NCBI GenBank assembly: GCA_964424105.1
Contig: CAYRHJ010000031.1
Coordinates: forward strand, 7,803-71,802
Origin: CAYRHJ01 sp964424105
GTDB lineage: Bacteria; Planctomycetota; Phycisphaerae; UBA1845
Reading direction: 5' to 3'
DNA: 64,000 nt
Position numbers and translations under genes: made by a program. The notes below the pieces were generated by a model that was given only the letters and a program-made list of their open reading frames with translations, did no database searches and was not told the origin of the DNA. Positions within the stretch are counted from its first letter, which is position 1, and the number at the start of each line of letters is the position of its first letter. Shown piece by piece: positions 41,934 through 51,300 of this stretch.

Positions 41934-43061
41934 ATGGCCATGAAAGAACGGGTTACAAAGGTGTGGATTGAGCCGGGTTGCATTGTCTGCGACGCGTGTG
42001 AAACATCGGCGCCGACCGTTTTCGAGGTGACCGATGACACCTGCATCATTCGCCCGGCGGCGTTGGATGCGAGTTTTACGAAGCCCTTGACGGATGAGAT
42101 CAAGGAAGCCGCCGAGGAGTGTCCCGTCGATGTGATCAAGTTTGAAACCGTTGCGGAGGAAGTAGCTGACGCATCGCCGACGGAAGAAATGCCAGCGGCA
42201 GCGGAGCCGGTGGCAGCCGCAGCGTCGGCAGCGCCGGCGGTCGCTGCAACAGCACCGGCAGCAGCAAAACCCGCCGCCGCGAAGCCCTCGCACGCAAAGG
42301 CGGCGGCTGCGGCGCCGGAACCGTCCAAAGCCAAGCCGGAAAAGGCCCCTGAAAAAGCGCCGACGGTGTCCATGGCGGGAGAACCGGATCCTGCCATCCA
42401 AGCCCTGCTGCGGGCGGCCACGGCCCGCGGAGGCATGGCGATGATCGGCAAATCCGACGAAGGGGCGACGCAGGCCATGAAGGAGCTGGAAAACGCGTCC
42501 CCCGCGGATATGCCTCCGGACGCGCGTCAGGCCAAGGTTTTCGCGGCGGCCAAGGATGAAAAAGGCGGGGTGACTCGTCGCGGCGTGCTTGCCGGGTCAG
42601 CCGCGGGCGTGGGTTGGCTGGCCTTCGGTGGCGCGTCGGCTGTTTCGGGTATCGCGTTCCAACGATTCATGATGCCCAACGTGTTGGAAGAGCCTGACCC
42701 GCGGGTGCGGACGGACAAGGTCGAGGTGTTCGGGTCGATGGTTCCGGGTGAGGTGAATGAAGATTATAAACCGCAGGGATTCTGGATCATTCGGATGGAG
42801 GACCGTATCGCGGTCTTGAACATTATTTGTACGCATTTAGGTTGTATACCGAATTGGCTTCCGAATGATCGCAAGTTCAAATGCCCCTGTCACGGGAGCG
42901 GATTTCGACCGTCGGGTATTAATTTCGAAGGTCCCGCGCCTCGCCCGCTGGAGCGGTTTCGAGTAACCAAGACGGACGGGATCATGATCGTGGATCGCAG
43001 CAAGAAGTATCAATACGAAAAGGGCGAATGGGAGAACCCGGAGTCGTATATCGAGGTCTGA
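41934..43061 (+). CDS. Ferredoxin-Rieske fusion subunit of the bc complex
   Basis: A 375-residue fusion. Residues 1-75 form a ferredoxin-like domain with Cys 16, 19, 22 and 63. Residues 80-145 are an Ala/Pro/Lys-rich linker. TRRGVLAGSAAG (Arg 215-216) and the following hydrophobic stretch look like a Tat-type membrane segment. The C-terminal Rieske domain has CTHLGC (Cys 299, His 301) and CPCHGS (Cys 317, His 320), plus the disulfide Cys 304/319. The topology implies ferredoxin inside the cell and Rieske outside. It is followed by cytochrome b genes. Ferredoxin domains are not part of standard Rieske subunits. Confidence 0.9.
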   Translation: MAMKERVTKVWIEPGCIVCDACETSAPTVFEVTDDTCIIRPAALDASFTKPLTDEIKEAAEECPVDVIKFETVAEEVADASPTEEMPAAAEPVAAAASAAPAVAATAPAAAKPAAAKPSHAKAAAAAPEPSKAKPEKAPEKAPTVSMAGEPDPAIQALLRAATARGGMAMIGKSDEGATQAMKELENASPADMPPDARQAKVFAAAKDEKGGVTRRGVLAGSAAGVGWLAFGGASAVSGIAFQRFMMPNVLEEPDPRVRTDKVEVFGSMVPGEVNEDYKPQGFWIIRMEDRIAVLNIICTHLGCIPNWLPNDRKFKCPCHGSGFRPSGINFEGPAPRPLERFRVTKTDGIMIVDRSKKYQYEKGEWENPESYIEV

Positions 43062-43101
43062 TCGAACGTTTGCATGCGAATTTGAGAAACGGTTTTGAGG
43101 C

Positions 43102-43887
43102 ATGAGCATATTCAGCAGTTTTGGCAATTGGGTCCGCGACGGGCAGGTCTGGGGCAGCGTCTTTCGTCACGGCGTGCCGCGCGATCGGCGAACGCGGGCC
43201 ATGGCCGTCCTCACCAACGTATTTCTGCATCTGCACCCCGTGGCTGTTCGCAAGAGCGGCATCCGACTGTCGTTCACCTGGTGCATGGGCGGGCTGACGT
43301 TTTTTCTGTTCCTGGTGGAAACGGTCACCGGTGTGCTGTTGATGTTCTACTATAGGCCGACCGTTGAATATGCGTATTTCGATATTCAAGGATTGCGGGC
43401 CCACGTGACGTTGGGGTTGCTTCGTGAACTGCACCGCTGGGGCGCGCATGCGATGGTCATCGCCATCTGGCTGCACATGCTGCGCGTTTTCCTGACGGGC
43501 AGCTACAAACCTCCACGGGAATTCAATTGGACCATCGGCGTGATTCTGCTCGTGCTGACGCTGCTCTTGTCATTTACCGGATACCTGCTGCCCTGGGATC
43601 AGTTGGCGATGTGGGCCATCACGGTGGGGTCCAACATGGCCCGGGCGACGCCGTTGCTGGGCCATGAAGGGCCGTTGGCCAGCTTGATCAACATTGGCGG
43701 CGTGCCGTTGATTCATGCGGGCGATGATGCGCGGTTTGGGCTTCTCGCGGGTACGTTTGTGGGGCCCAATGCGCTGTTGCGGTTTTATGTGCTTCATTGC
43801 GTGTTCATTCCTGTGGTGGTGGGCGTGCTGATCGCGGTCCATTTCTGGCGGATTCGCAAGGACGGCGGAATCAGCGGTCCGCTTTAA
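43102..43887 (+). CDS. petB: Cytochrome b, N-terminal (b6-like) subunit
   Basis: The heme-binding half of a split cytochrome b, 261 residues with four main membrane helices. Helix pairs carry the histidines that bind the two b hemes (ELHRWGAHAMVIAIWLHML and the later LHCVFIP and AVHFWRIRK). SYKPPREFNWTIG and SFTGYLLPWDQLAMWA are the Q-site and helix C/D signatures. Quinol oxidation by this subunit feeds the Rieske protein. The next gene supplies the C-terminal half. Confidence 0.93.
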   Translation: MSIFSSFGNWVRDGQVWGSVFRHGVPRDRRTRAMAVLTNVFLHLHPVAVRKSGIRLSFTWCMGGLTFFLFLVETVTGVLLMFYYRPTVEYAYFDIQGLRAHVTLGLLRELHRWGAHAMVIAIWLHMLRVFLTGSYKPPREFNWTIGVILLVLTLLLSFTGYLLPWDQLAMWAITVGSNMARATPLLGHEGPLASLINIGGVPLIHAGDDARFGLLAGTFVGPNALLRFYVLHCVFIPVVVGVLIAVHFWRIRKDGGISGPL

Positions 43888-43977
43888 CGGGCAGTGGAGC
43901 TTGAATGCGCGGGCCGGTGTGGTTGTGCGGTCGCCGGCACGCGCCATGAACAGATCAGCCAATAAACGGATGGGCAT

Positions 43978-45123
43978 ATGGTTGACGTATTAACCGGCGG
44001 ATTCCATCTGCTGGCGGCGGGGGATACCAACGCCGTCAAGGACGCGATCAATTGGATTTGTCAGCCCCACTGGTTCTTCATTTTGTCGAACGTGGCCTTG
44101 GCCGTGTTTCTGCTGGGCTACCGGCAGTTTACCAAGCCCGGGTTCGCGTTGTTCGCCTTGATCGCGTTTACCGCCTTCTATGTCATCAGCGCCCTGGACG
44201 CTGATTTTCTGAGCATCATCATCAAAGCCGACAACGTTCCCATCACCATGATGATTTACCTGACGGGGTTTTTCATCTGGCTGGGGATGCGGCAGGCGGC
44301 GGTCAACGACACGAACATGGAACAGGGCAAGCCGCTGCTCGAAGCGGGCTCCGATGACAAGGTGCTGGTTTGGCCTGATCTGGTGTACACCGAGCTGATC
44401 GCGATGGTGATTTGCACGGTGGTGTTGATGGTCTGGGCGGTGGTGTTGCGGGCGCCGTTGGAGCCGCCCGCCAATCCCAGCGTGGCCCCTAACCCATCGA
44501 AAGCGCCGTGGTATTTTCTGGGTCTTCAAGAACTGCTGGTCTACTTCGATCCCTGGATCGCGGGCGTGCTGCTTCCCGGTTTGATTGTCGTGGGATTGAT
44601 GGCCCTTCCCTACATGGACAGGAATCCGCGAGGCAACGGCTATTTCACGTTCAAGGAGCGCCCGTTCGCGATCACGGTCTTCATGGTCGGGTTCGGCATC
44701 ATGTGGATCGTGTTGATCGTGTTCGGGACGTTTTTGCGTGGCCCGAATTGGAACTTCTTCGGACCGTACGAATTTTGGGATCCGCACCGCCCAGCCGCGC
44801 TGCTCAACGTCGATTTCCGCGACATCTTCTGGGTGGATTGGATGAAGCAGGCCATCCCCACGGAGGGCTGGTGGATTTTGCCGGCCTATCTGGTTCGTGA
44901 GGCTCCGGGAATCGTTCTGTTGCTGCTCTATTTCCTGGTGCTGCCGTTGGTATTGAAACAGACGATATTCCGGCGATTGGCAGGGCAAATGGGGGCCATT
45001 CGCTTCGGAATCATGATTTTCTTGTTCCTATGGATGTTGCTGGTACCGATCAAGATGGCGCTGCGTTGGACGCTGAACATGCACTACATCGTCGCCATCA
45101 CCGAGCTGTTTTTGAATTTTTAG
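43978..45123 (+). CDS. petD: Cytochrome b C-terminal (subunit IV-like) protein with extra helices
   Basis: A 381-residue membrane protein with about eight hydrophobic segments. The middle contains PPANPSVAPNPSKAPWYFLG and LQELLVYFDPWIAG, typical of cytochrome b C-terminal halves, including a PxxW variant of the Qo-site loop. It is longer than plastid subunit IV (about 160 residues) because of three N-terminal helices and a C-terminal pair. It lies 20 bases from the octaheme gene, so the four genes form one operon. Confidence 0.88.
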   Translation: MVDVLTGGFHLLAAGDTNAVKDAINWICQPHWFFILSNVALAVFLLGYRQFTKPGFALFALIAFTAFYVISALDADFLSIIIKADNVPITMMIYLTGFFIWLGMRQAAVNDTNMEQGKPLLEAGSDDKVLVWPDLVYTELIAMVICTVVLMVWAVVLRAPLEPPANPSVAPNPSKAPWYFLGLQELLVYFDPWIAGVLLPGLIVVGLMALPYMDRNPRGNGYFTFKERPFAITVFMVGFGIMWIVLIVFGTFLRGPNWNFFGPYEFWDPHRPAALLNVDFRDIFWVDWMKQAIPTEGWWILPAYLVREAPGIVLLLLYFLVLPLVLKQTIFRRLAGQMGAIRFGIMIFLFLWMLLVPIKMALRWTLNMHYIVAITELFLNF

Positions 45124-45142
45124 ACGCTACGAGGAAGCCTTC

Positions 45143-48100
45143 ATGCCGATTCCGACGGACACGCTGCGTGATATGAATCGACTCAACCGTTGGTTCGCGT
45201 TGAGTTGCGTGCTCATGTTGTCGAGCATCGTCTGGATGATCTGGGAGGATTATGACCGTCCCTGGCGGGGGGTGCAGGACAATTACATGGTGGCGCAGGC
45301 GGCGCTCGCCCATCTGGACTATCTCGACACCCAGACCGAAGCCTTCCAAGCGCGCATCAGCCAATCTCGCGCGGAGGTCCGCGAAGCTGAGCAGGAGGTC
45401 GCGAAGCGCGAAAGTGAGCGGGCTGAATTGTTGGATGACCAGGCGAAGGAGAAAGAGAAATTCGACGCCATCAACATCACCCATGCCAACGCCGAGGCGG
45501 TTCTGCTGGTGACGCGGAGCCAATTTGAAACCGTCCGCAGCACGTACGGGGACGACAACGCGCAGACGAAAGCCGTCTTCGCAACACTGCAAAGCGAAGA
45601 GGCGCGAGTCGGCGCCCTTCGTTTGGAAAAAGAGCATATCCTCGACAATCAGCGGGCCATCGCGGACGGGTTGAAAGCGATGGACGCGCCGTTGACCGGC
45701 GCTCGCAAACGACTGACTGCGCTGGAAAGAACCGCGCTGGATGCCGAGGCCAAGGAAAAGCAATACAGCAATGTCCTGGTCAAGTCGATCATCAACATGC
45801 CGCTGATGGATTTTACAGCCCCCAAGGGAACGCCGGCCCGCCACGAAGTCAGACAGCTCGTGATTCAGAACGTCCGCCAAGAGTTGAATTACCTTCAGAC
45901 CTATACCACCGATCGTTGCACGACGTGCCACGTGTCCATTTCCGACAAGACGTTCACTTTCGAAAACCTGGCTCGGCGATTTGAACGGGCGCTGCCGTCG
46001 ATCAACGAAGCGCTGACGGCGGCCGGTCAGCCGACGGTGAATTCACCGCCCGTGCCCGAGTTGGCCGGTGACGACGTGCCCAAGCTGAAAACCGGCCAAG
46101 TGACGGATTTCTGGGGGTATCTATCTGTTGAACAGAAGGAAACCTATTTTTCCCAACTTAAGGAGACCGTCAACGCCTATCTCCGACAAACGGGTAGGCA
46201 GGAGGTTCATCTGGAGCAGCCGCTATTGGCACACCCCAACCTGGACCTGTTCGTTCACCACGAATCCCCGCATCCCATGACCCATCTGGGCTGTACGGTG
46301 TGCCACGAGGGCAACCCGCAGGAGACCGATTTCGTCCAAGCCGCACACACTCCCCTGACCCACGAGCAGAAAAAAGAGTGGAAAGAGAAATACTACGTCA
46401 CCGCCGCATTCTTGCCCAACACCACGTTTGAATCCGTCGAGCATTTTTGGGAAAGGCCCATGCTTCCGCCCAAATACGCCGAGGCGGGTTGTGCCAAGTG
46501 TCACTCTCGAATTTCCGACATTTCGGAGTTTCGCGGAGAATCACAGGCCAAGAGTTTGAATCTCGGCCAAGACCTGTTCGTGCGCGTGGGGTGCGTGAAC
46601 TGTCACAACGTCGCGGACCTGGGGCCACAGCGCAAAGTCGGACCGGACCTGCGGCGGATCGCAGCCAAGCTGACGCCCGAATTCACCGAGCAATGGGTCT
46701 TCCACCCCAAAGCCTTCCGCCCGTCGACCTGGATGCCGCATTTCTTTCTACAGGAAAACAACGGACCGCGTAGCGGCAACACGTTCGATTCTAATCCGGT
46801 TCTGCGCACGGAGACGGAAGTTTCAGCCATCACCCATTATCTGTACACGCTGTCCGATGATTGGACGCCGTCCACCATCCCGTCGGGCTTGGTCGGTGAC
46901 GTTGCACGTGGCCAATCGCTTTTCAACGAGTTGGGCTGCCTGGGTTGCCACGCCAACGTTCACGAGCATGGCCAAGCGATGATCGAGGAAGACCTGCAAA
47001 CTCGCGCGGGCCGATCGGAGAAGGTGGCTGAAGCGCTTTACGAGGAAATGAGCTACGTGGATCGCGTGCAATACCTGATGGAGCACGCGCCCACGGATCG
47101 GGATACGGTCTTCGAGCCGGAGTCGATCGGCGATCGCCGCGTGTTCACCCGCTACGCCCCGGAATTGTCCGCCATCGGGGCCAAGGTGAATCGCGATTGG
47201 CTGTTCGGCTGGTTGAAGGAGCCGAGCGACTATTACCCCGAAACGCGAATGCCGTCGCTCCGCCTGACGGATCAGGAGGCCATCGATCTTGTCGAGTACC
47301 TCATGTCCTTGCAGGCCCACGATTCGTTCGAGGCGAAGCGGTTTCCGCTGGATGACGAACATCGTCGCATGGTGGACGATCTGATGTTCTCGATTCTCGC
47401 GTCGCAAAATTCCGAGCAGCGCTCCCGGGCCATCATGGACGACGCCGACGGCGCCATGACCGAAATCCTGAAACGATCCGTGAAGGGATATTGGTCGGAT
47501 GAGCAGGCCGCCCAAAAGCTCGACGGTATGAGCGTTGAAGACAAGAGGCTGTTCTATCTGGGCAACAAGATGGTAGCCCATTACGGATGCTACGCGTGTC
47601 ACCAGGTGGGTGGATTCGAGGAGGCCCCGCCGCCCGGCACGGACATGTCCGCTTGGGGCACCAAGCCGCTGGCACAATTGGATTTCGCGTTCTTCGGCCA
47701 CGCCCACGACCACATTCGCGAAGCCCGCCCCGAAACCTTCGGGCACATTTACCCGCCCGAGGAAGAAGAACTGATCTATTGGTCATTCGGTCAAAATCCG
47801 GAAGAGAGCGTCACCCACACCCACGCCGCCTTCGCCAAGCACAAGATGCTCAATCCGCGCATGTGGGACCGTGACAAGATCAAAGCCCCATACGACAAGC
47901 TCAAGATGCCGAATTACTATTTCACGCCGCAACAGGCGGACGCCCTGGTCACGTATCTGCTGTCCCGCAAGCCGCCGCTGGTCAGTCGCGATCTCAAAAT
48001 TCCCTATGATTCAACGCTCATCGGCTCGATCGCCGATGGCCGGGCCTTGACCCGCTCCCTGAACTGCGTGGGATGCCACAAAATCGAGGACAACGTGGCC

Positions 48101-49141
48101 GCGGCGCATCAATACTACACACAAAGAATCGGCGGCGAGGAGATGTTCGACGAAGTCAATGCCCCGCCCTGGCTTCGTGGCGAAGGCGCCAAGGCTCAAT
48201 ACCCTTGGCTGTACGGTTTTCTGAATGACGTCGAGACGCTCCGTCCCTGGTTGAAAGTTCGAATGCCCAGCTTCCAATTGACCGAGGAGGAAACGACCAC
48301 CTTGGTGGAATACTTCGCGGGTCTCAGTCAAAGCGAAGCCGGCATGCTCAAGGAACATTTGGCCGTCATCGACGACTACATCCGCAAGGCCAAGGCGGGC
48401 GCGGTCAGTTCGCAGTTGACCGGTCAGTCGCCGAATCCCGATCAATGGTTCGCCAGCGACTCGCTCCGCAATCGTGGGGAACACTTGGCCGCCTTTGCCG
48501 TGAAGAATCGGCTGGTCTTGAGCTTCGACGTCGACCCCGTACTCAACACGGTCAAGGAGATGGAATATGGATTCGGGCAGGTCAAAGACCGCACGCGATT
48601 CACGGCGGACCTGTTCGACGTGAACTTCCCCTTCGCCGACAAAGCCAGACCGCAGGTGGACCAAGAACGTTTTGCGCTGGGCGAGGAGTTATTCTACGAA
48701 CTTCGATGTCTAGCCTGCCACGTACTGGGCGATCCTTCTATTCCCGGCGCCAACGCCACCCCCACCGCGCCGAACTTGAATCTCACCCACAAGCGGTTGC
48801 GGCAGGATTGGGTGCACAAATGGATGCAGCAGCCAGCCGTCATTCAACCGGGCACCAAGATGCCCCAGTGGTTCCCCGGCAGCGCCAGCGCCTTTGCCAC
48901 CTACCCCGAGGAGGACCGCCTGGCTCTGGAGGCCAAGTACGGCACCACCGGCGAAGATCAAATGCAGTTGCTCATGGATTTCATGTATACAGCCGGCGCC
49001 AGAAATTACACGGCTGTTCAACCAGGCGGCCTGGGCGGCGGTGCTACGGACAGCGCGAGCGACGATGAGGAAGAATCTGGAGAGGAAGAGGAGGAGGAAG
49101 AAGAAGAAGTAGAAGAAGAAGAAGAGGAAGAGGAAGAATGA
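45143..49141 (+). CDS. Giant membrane-anchored octaheme cytochrome c of the bc complex
   Basis: A 1332-residue protein: one N-terminal helix (about 16-34), a coiled coil (about 45-210), then eight CXXCH sites (CTTCH, CTVCH, CAKCH, CVNCH, CLGCH, CYACH, CVGCH, CLACH) in cytochrome-c-like modules, several with a downstream MPxW or RMP Met-ligand region. The last 26 residues are nearly all Glu (21 of them). GAGGAAG precedes the ATG at 45143. By position it replaces cytochrome c1 as the electron acceptor from Rieske and may deliver to the oxidase. Such multi-module partners are seen in planctomycetes, but the details are inferred. Confidence 0.92.
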   Translation: MPIPTDTLRDMNRLNRWFALSCVLMLSSIVWMIWEDYDRPWRGVQDNYMVAQAALAHLDYLDTQTEAFQARISQSRAEVREAEQEVAKRESERAELLDDQAKEKEKFDAINITHANAEAVLLVTRSQFETVRSTYGDDNAQTKAVFATLQSEEARVGALRLEKEHILDNQRAIADGLKAMDAPLTGARKRLTALERTALDAEAKEKQYSNVLVKSIINMPLMDFTAPKGTPARHEVRQLVIQNVRQELNYLQTYTTDRCTTCHVSISDKTFTFENLARRFERALPSINEALTAAGQPTVNSPPVPELAGDDVPKLKTGQVTDFWGYLSVEQKETYFSQLKETVNAYLRQTGRQEVHLEQPLLAHPNLDLFVHHESPHPMTHLGCTVCHEGNPQETDFVQAAHTPLTHEQKKEWKEKYYVTAAFLPNTTFESVEHFWERPMLPPKYAEAGCAKCHSRISDISEFRGESQAKSLNLGQDLFVRVGCVNCHNVADLGPQRKVGPDLRRIAAKLTPEFTEQWVFHPKAFRPSTWMPHFFLQENNGPRSGNTFDSNPVLRTETEVSAITHYLYTLSDDWTPSTIPSGLVGDVARGQSLFNELGCLGCHANVHEHGQAMIEEDLQTRAGRSEKVAEALYEEMSYVDRVQYLMEHAPTDRDTVFEPESIGDRRVFTRYAPELSAIGAKVNRDWLFGWLKEPSDYYPETRMPSLRLTDQEAIDLVEYLMSLQAHDSFEAKRFPLDDEHRRMVDDLMFSILASQNSEQRSRAIMDDADGAMTEILKRSVKGYWSDEQAAQKLDGMSVEDKRLFYLGNKMVAHYGCYACHQVGGFEEAPPPGTDMSAWGTKPLAQLDFAFFGHAHDHIREARPETFGHIYPPEEEELIYWSFGQNPEESVTHTHAAFAKHKMLNPRMWDRDKIKAPYDKLKMPNYYFTPQQADALVTYLLSRKPPLVSRDLKIPYDSTLIGSIADGRALTRSLNCVGCHKIEDNVAAAHQYYTQRIGGEEMFDEVNAPPWLRGEGAKAQYPWLYGFLNDVETLRPWLKVRMPSFQLTEEETTTLVEYFAGLSQSEAGMLKEHLAVIDDYIRKAKAGAVSSQLTGQSPNPDQWFASDSLRNRGEHLAAFAVKNRLVLSFDVDPVLNTVKEMEYGFGQVKDRTRFTADLFDVNFPFADKARPQVDQERFALGEELFYELRCLACHVLGDPSIPGANATPTAPNLNLTHKRLRQDWVHKWMQQPAVIQPGTKMPQWFPGSASAFATYPEEDRLALEAKYGTTGEDQMQLLMDFMYTAGARNYTAVQPGGLGGGATDSASDDEEESGEEEEEEEEEVEEEEEEEEE

Positions 49142-49364
49142 ACGGAATCGGCATCGGTTCCGGTTAAACGACGTCAGTTCCGCGACTTAGATGCCGATAC
49201 ATCAGCAGTTTCTGCGTGGACGATTCGAAGTTTCTGGATATCAAAGGCCATTCGTGGTCAGTAAACGTATAATCAGCAGGGCAGGTTTGGGGGCGGCATT
49301 CGTTATGGCGTACCGGTTGGCCCCGTGGCGTGAACGAAGTACACACGATTGAGGAGAAGGTTTG

Positions 49365-50111
49365 ATGAGATCCATGAATGTGAAAGTATGGTGTGCGGCT
49401 TGGCTGGCAGCGGGCGTCGGTTTGTCCAGCTTGGCATTGGCCGACGGCGCGACGATCAAGGGAAAAGTCAACTGGGAGGGCAAGCCTTTCAAGGCCAAGC
49501 GAATGACCGGCATGAATCCGGAGTGCACGGGATTCCACGCGGGTCAGCCGCCTCGCTATGAAAACGTGGTCACGAACGACAACGGCACGTTGAAGTACGT
49601 GTTTGTACACGTCACCAATCCGCCGGATGGCGATTTCCCAGTGCCCACCGAGCCCGTCGTGCTCGATCAGGTTGGGTGCATGTATCAGCCACATGTGTTT
49701 GGCGTTCGCGTGGGTCAGGCCGTCGAGATTCGTAACAGCGATCCGACGGCCCACAACGTTCACTTTCTTCCCAAGAAAAACGACGAATTCAACAAGAGTC
49801 AACCCAAGCAGGGCTTGAAGGATACGCTGACGTTCCGCCGATCGGAGATCATGGTCCCGGTCAAGTGCGACGTGCACCCCTGGATGAACGCTTTTGCGGG
49901 TGTGACCGAGCATCCGTTCTTCGCCGTCACGGGCGACGACGGTACGTTCGAGCTAGCCGGTCTACCGCCCGGAAAATACACCGTGCAAGCCTGGCACGAG
50001 AAATACGGGACCCAGGAAATCGTAGTCGATGTGTCCACCGGCGAGACGAAAGACGCTGCGTTCACCTATTCCCGAAGCACCGGCAGCAGCGGCGGCAGCG
50101 ACGACGAATAG
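49365..50111 (+). CDS. Exported cupredoxin-like protein
   Basis: A 248-residue protein with a signal peptide (cleavage near ALA/DG). DPTAHNVHFLPKK and VPVKCDVHPWMNAF give the His, Cys, His and Met ligand pattern of a type 1 copper site. It ends with a carboxypeptidase-regulatory-like beta domain (DGTFELAGLPPGKYTVQAWH). It could be a soluble electron carrier or a copper-binding protein for the oxidase. GAGGAG at 49351-49356 precedes ATG 49365. A terminator follows. Confidence 0.82.
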   Translation: MRSMNVKVWCAAWLAAGVGLSSLALADGATIKGKVNWEGKPFKAKRMTGMNPECTGFHAGQPPRYENVVTNDNGTLKYVFVHVTNPPDGDFPVPTEPVVLDQVGCMYQPHVFGVRVGQAVEIRNSDPTAHNVHFLPKKNDEFNKSQPKQGLKDTLTFRRSEIMVPVKCDVHPWMNAFAGVTEHPFFAVTGDDGTFELAGLPPGKYTVQAWHEKYGTQEIVVDVSTGETKDAAFTYSRSTGSSGGSDDE

Positions 50112-50157
50112 GCCGCGACTTTCGTAGGCTCGCGAAACAGCCGAATCCTGACAACCA

Positions 50158-50224
50158 GACATCGGGGCATCGCCGCCATCGACGATCAAATCCGTCGGGC
50201 CGCGCTGTGCCCCGATGTCTTTTT
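50158..50224 (+). terminator. Intrinsic terminator after the cupredoxin gene
   Basis: GACATCGGGGCA (50158-50169) pairs perfectly with TGCCCCGATGTC (50208-50219), 12 base pairs, across a 38-base loop, and TTTTT follows at 50220-50224. It likely ends the bc-complex transcript before the heme A genes. Confidence 0.75.
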
Positions 50225-50325
50225 CGTTATGATGGCGAATGACGGCAGGCGATGGAAACGCCGCGATCGTTCAATAATCGTACGAATTCGCGAATGGAAC
50301 AACCGCTGTATCTCGCAGACGCCCG

Positions 50326-51300
50326 ATGAAAGCAAGCCCAGGTCATCTCGATCCGCAACACGAATGGACGACGGATTCTTCGCCGCGCGGTTTGCATCGC
50401 GTCGCCTGGATCACGTCTGCCTGTACGCTGTTCCTGATTTTCGTGGGCGGCACGGTCACCAGCAACGACGCAGGATTGGCCGTACCCGATTGGCCAACCA
50501 CGTTCGGTCAAAACATGTTCCTTTTCCCGCCCAACGAATGGGTGGGCGGCGTGTTTTTTGAGCACAGTCATCGTTTGGCCGGCGCGCTGGTGGGGATGTT
50601 GACCATCACGCTGGCCGTCTGGACGCAGCGCACGGATGGCCGACGGTGGGTTCGCGTCATGGCCTGGGCCATGTTGGCGGCGGTCATCGTACAGGGCATT
50701 ATGGGTGGGCTGCGCGTCACGGAACTCTCGATAGAGTTGGCCGTCGTTCATGCCTGCTTCGCCCAGTTGTTCTTCTGCTCGACGTTATGCATGATCGTGT
50801 TCACTTCCCAATCATGGCCAGACGGAATCAGGCAGCGGCGAATCATCACGGGCTTCTTTTGGCCGCGCATGTGCCTGTTGACCGTCGCTGTCGTGTTTTT
50901 GCAGTTGGTGGCGGGCGCGCTCTATCGACACCTGGGGATTTCCCTGGCCTATCATGTCGTCGGCGCATGTTTAGTCACCGTCGCCATCAGCCTGACGTTG
51001 ATGTGGGTCAGCGGTGAACACGCCGACGCCCCGCTGATGCGTCGATTGGCTGGCTGGACCGCCGCGACGCTGATCGTGCAGATGGGCCTGGGGATCGGAG
51101 CGTATCTAAGCGTCATCATGAACCGCCCCGGAGGCCTGGCCAGCGTGTTTCAGTGGTTTATCCCATCCGCGCACGTGATGGTGGGTGCACTGCTGTTGGG
51201 GCTGTCGACGGCCCTGTGCGTTTCGGTCTGGGCGATCGTTAGGGTCAGTCCGAATCGCGACGGCGTCCCGACATCCCCGATGGAGGTGCGTGTCACGTGA
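50326..51300 (+). CDS. ctaA: Heme A synthase (COX15/CtaA)
   Basis: Oxidises the heme O methyl group to make heme A. Eight predicted membrane segments. FVGGTVTSNDAGLAVPDWP is the diagnostic N-terminal motif, and FFEHSHRLAGALVGML holds the His pair of the heme site; a second His region lies in the C-terminal half (IPSAHVMVGALLLG). At 324 residues it is normal length. It overlaps ctaB by four bases (GTGA) and lies beside the aa3-type oxidase genes. Confidence 0.92.
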   Translation: MKASPGHLDPQHEWTTDSSPRGLHRVAWITSACTLFLIFVGGTVTSNDAGLAVPDWPTTFGQNMFLFPPNEWVGGVFFEHSHRLAGALVGMLTITLAVWTQRTDGRRWVRVMAWAMLAAVIVQGIMGGLRVTELSIELAVVHACFAQLFFCSTLCMIVFTSQSWPDGIRQRRIITGFFWPRMCLLTVAVVFLQLVAGALYRHLGISLAYHVVGACLVTVAISLTLMWVSGEHADAPLMRRLAGWTAATLIVQMGLGIGAYLSVIMNRPGGLASVFQWFIPSAHVMVGALLLGLSTALCVSVWAIVRVSPNRDGVPTSPMEVRVT

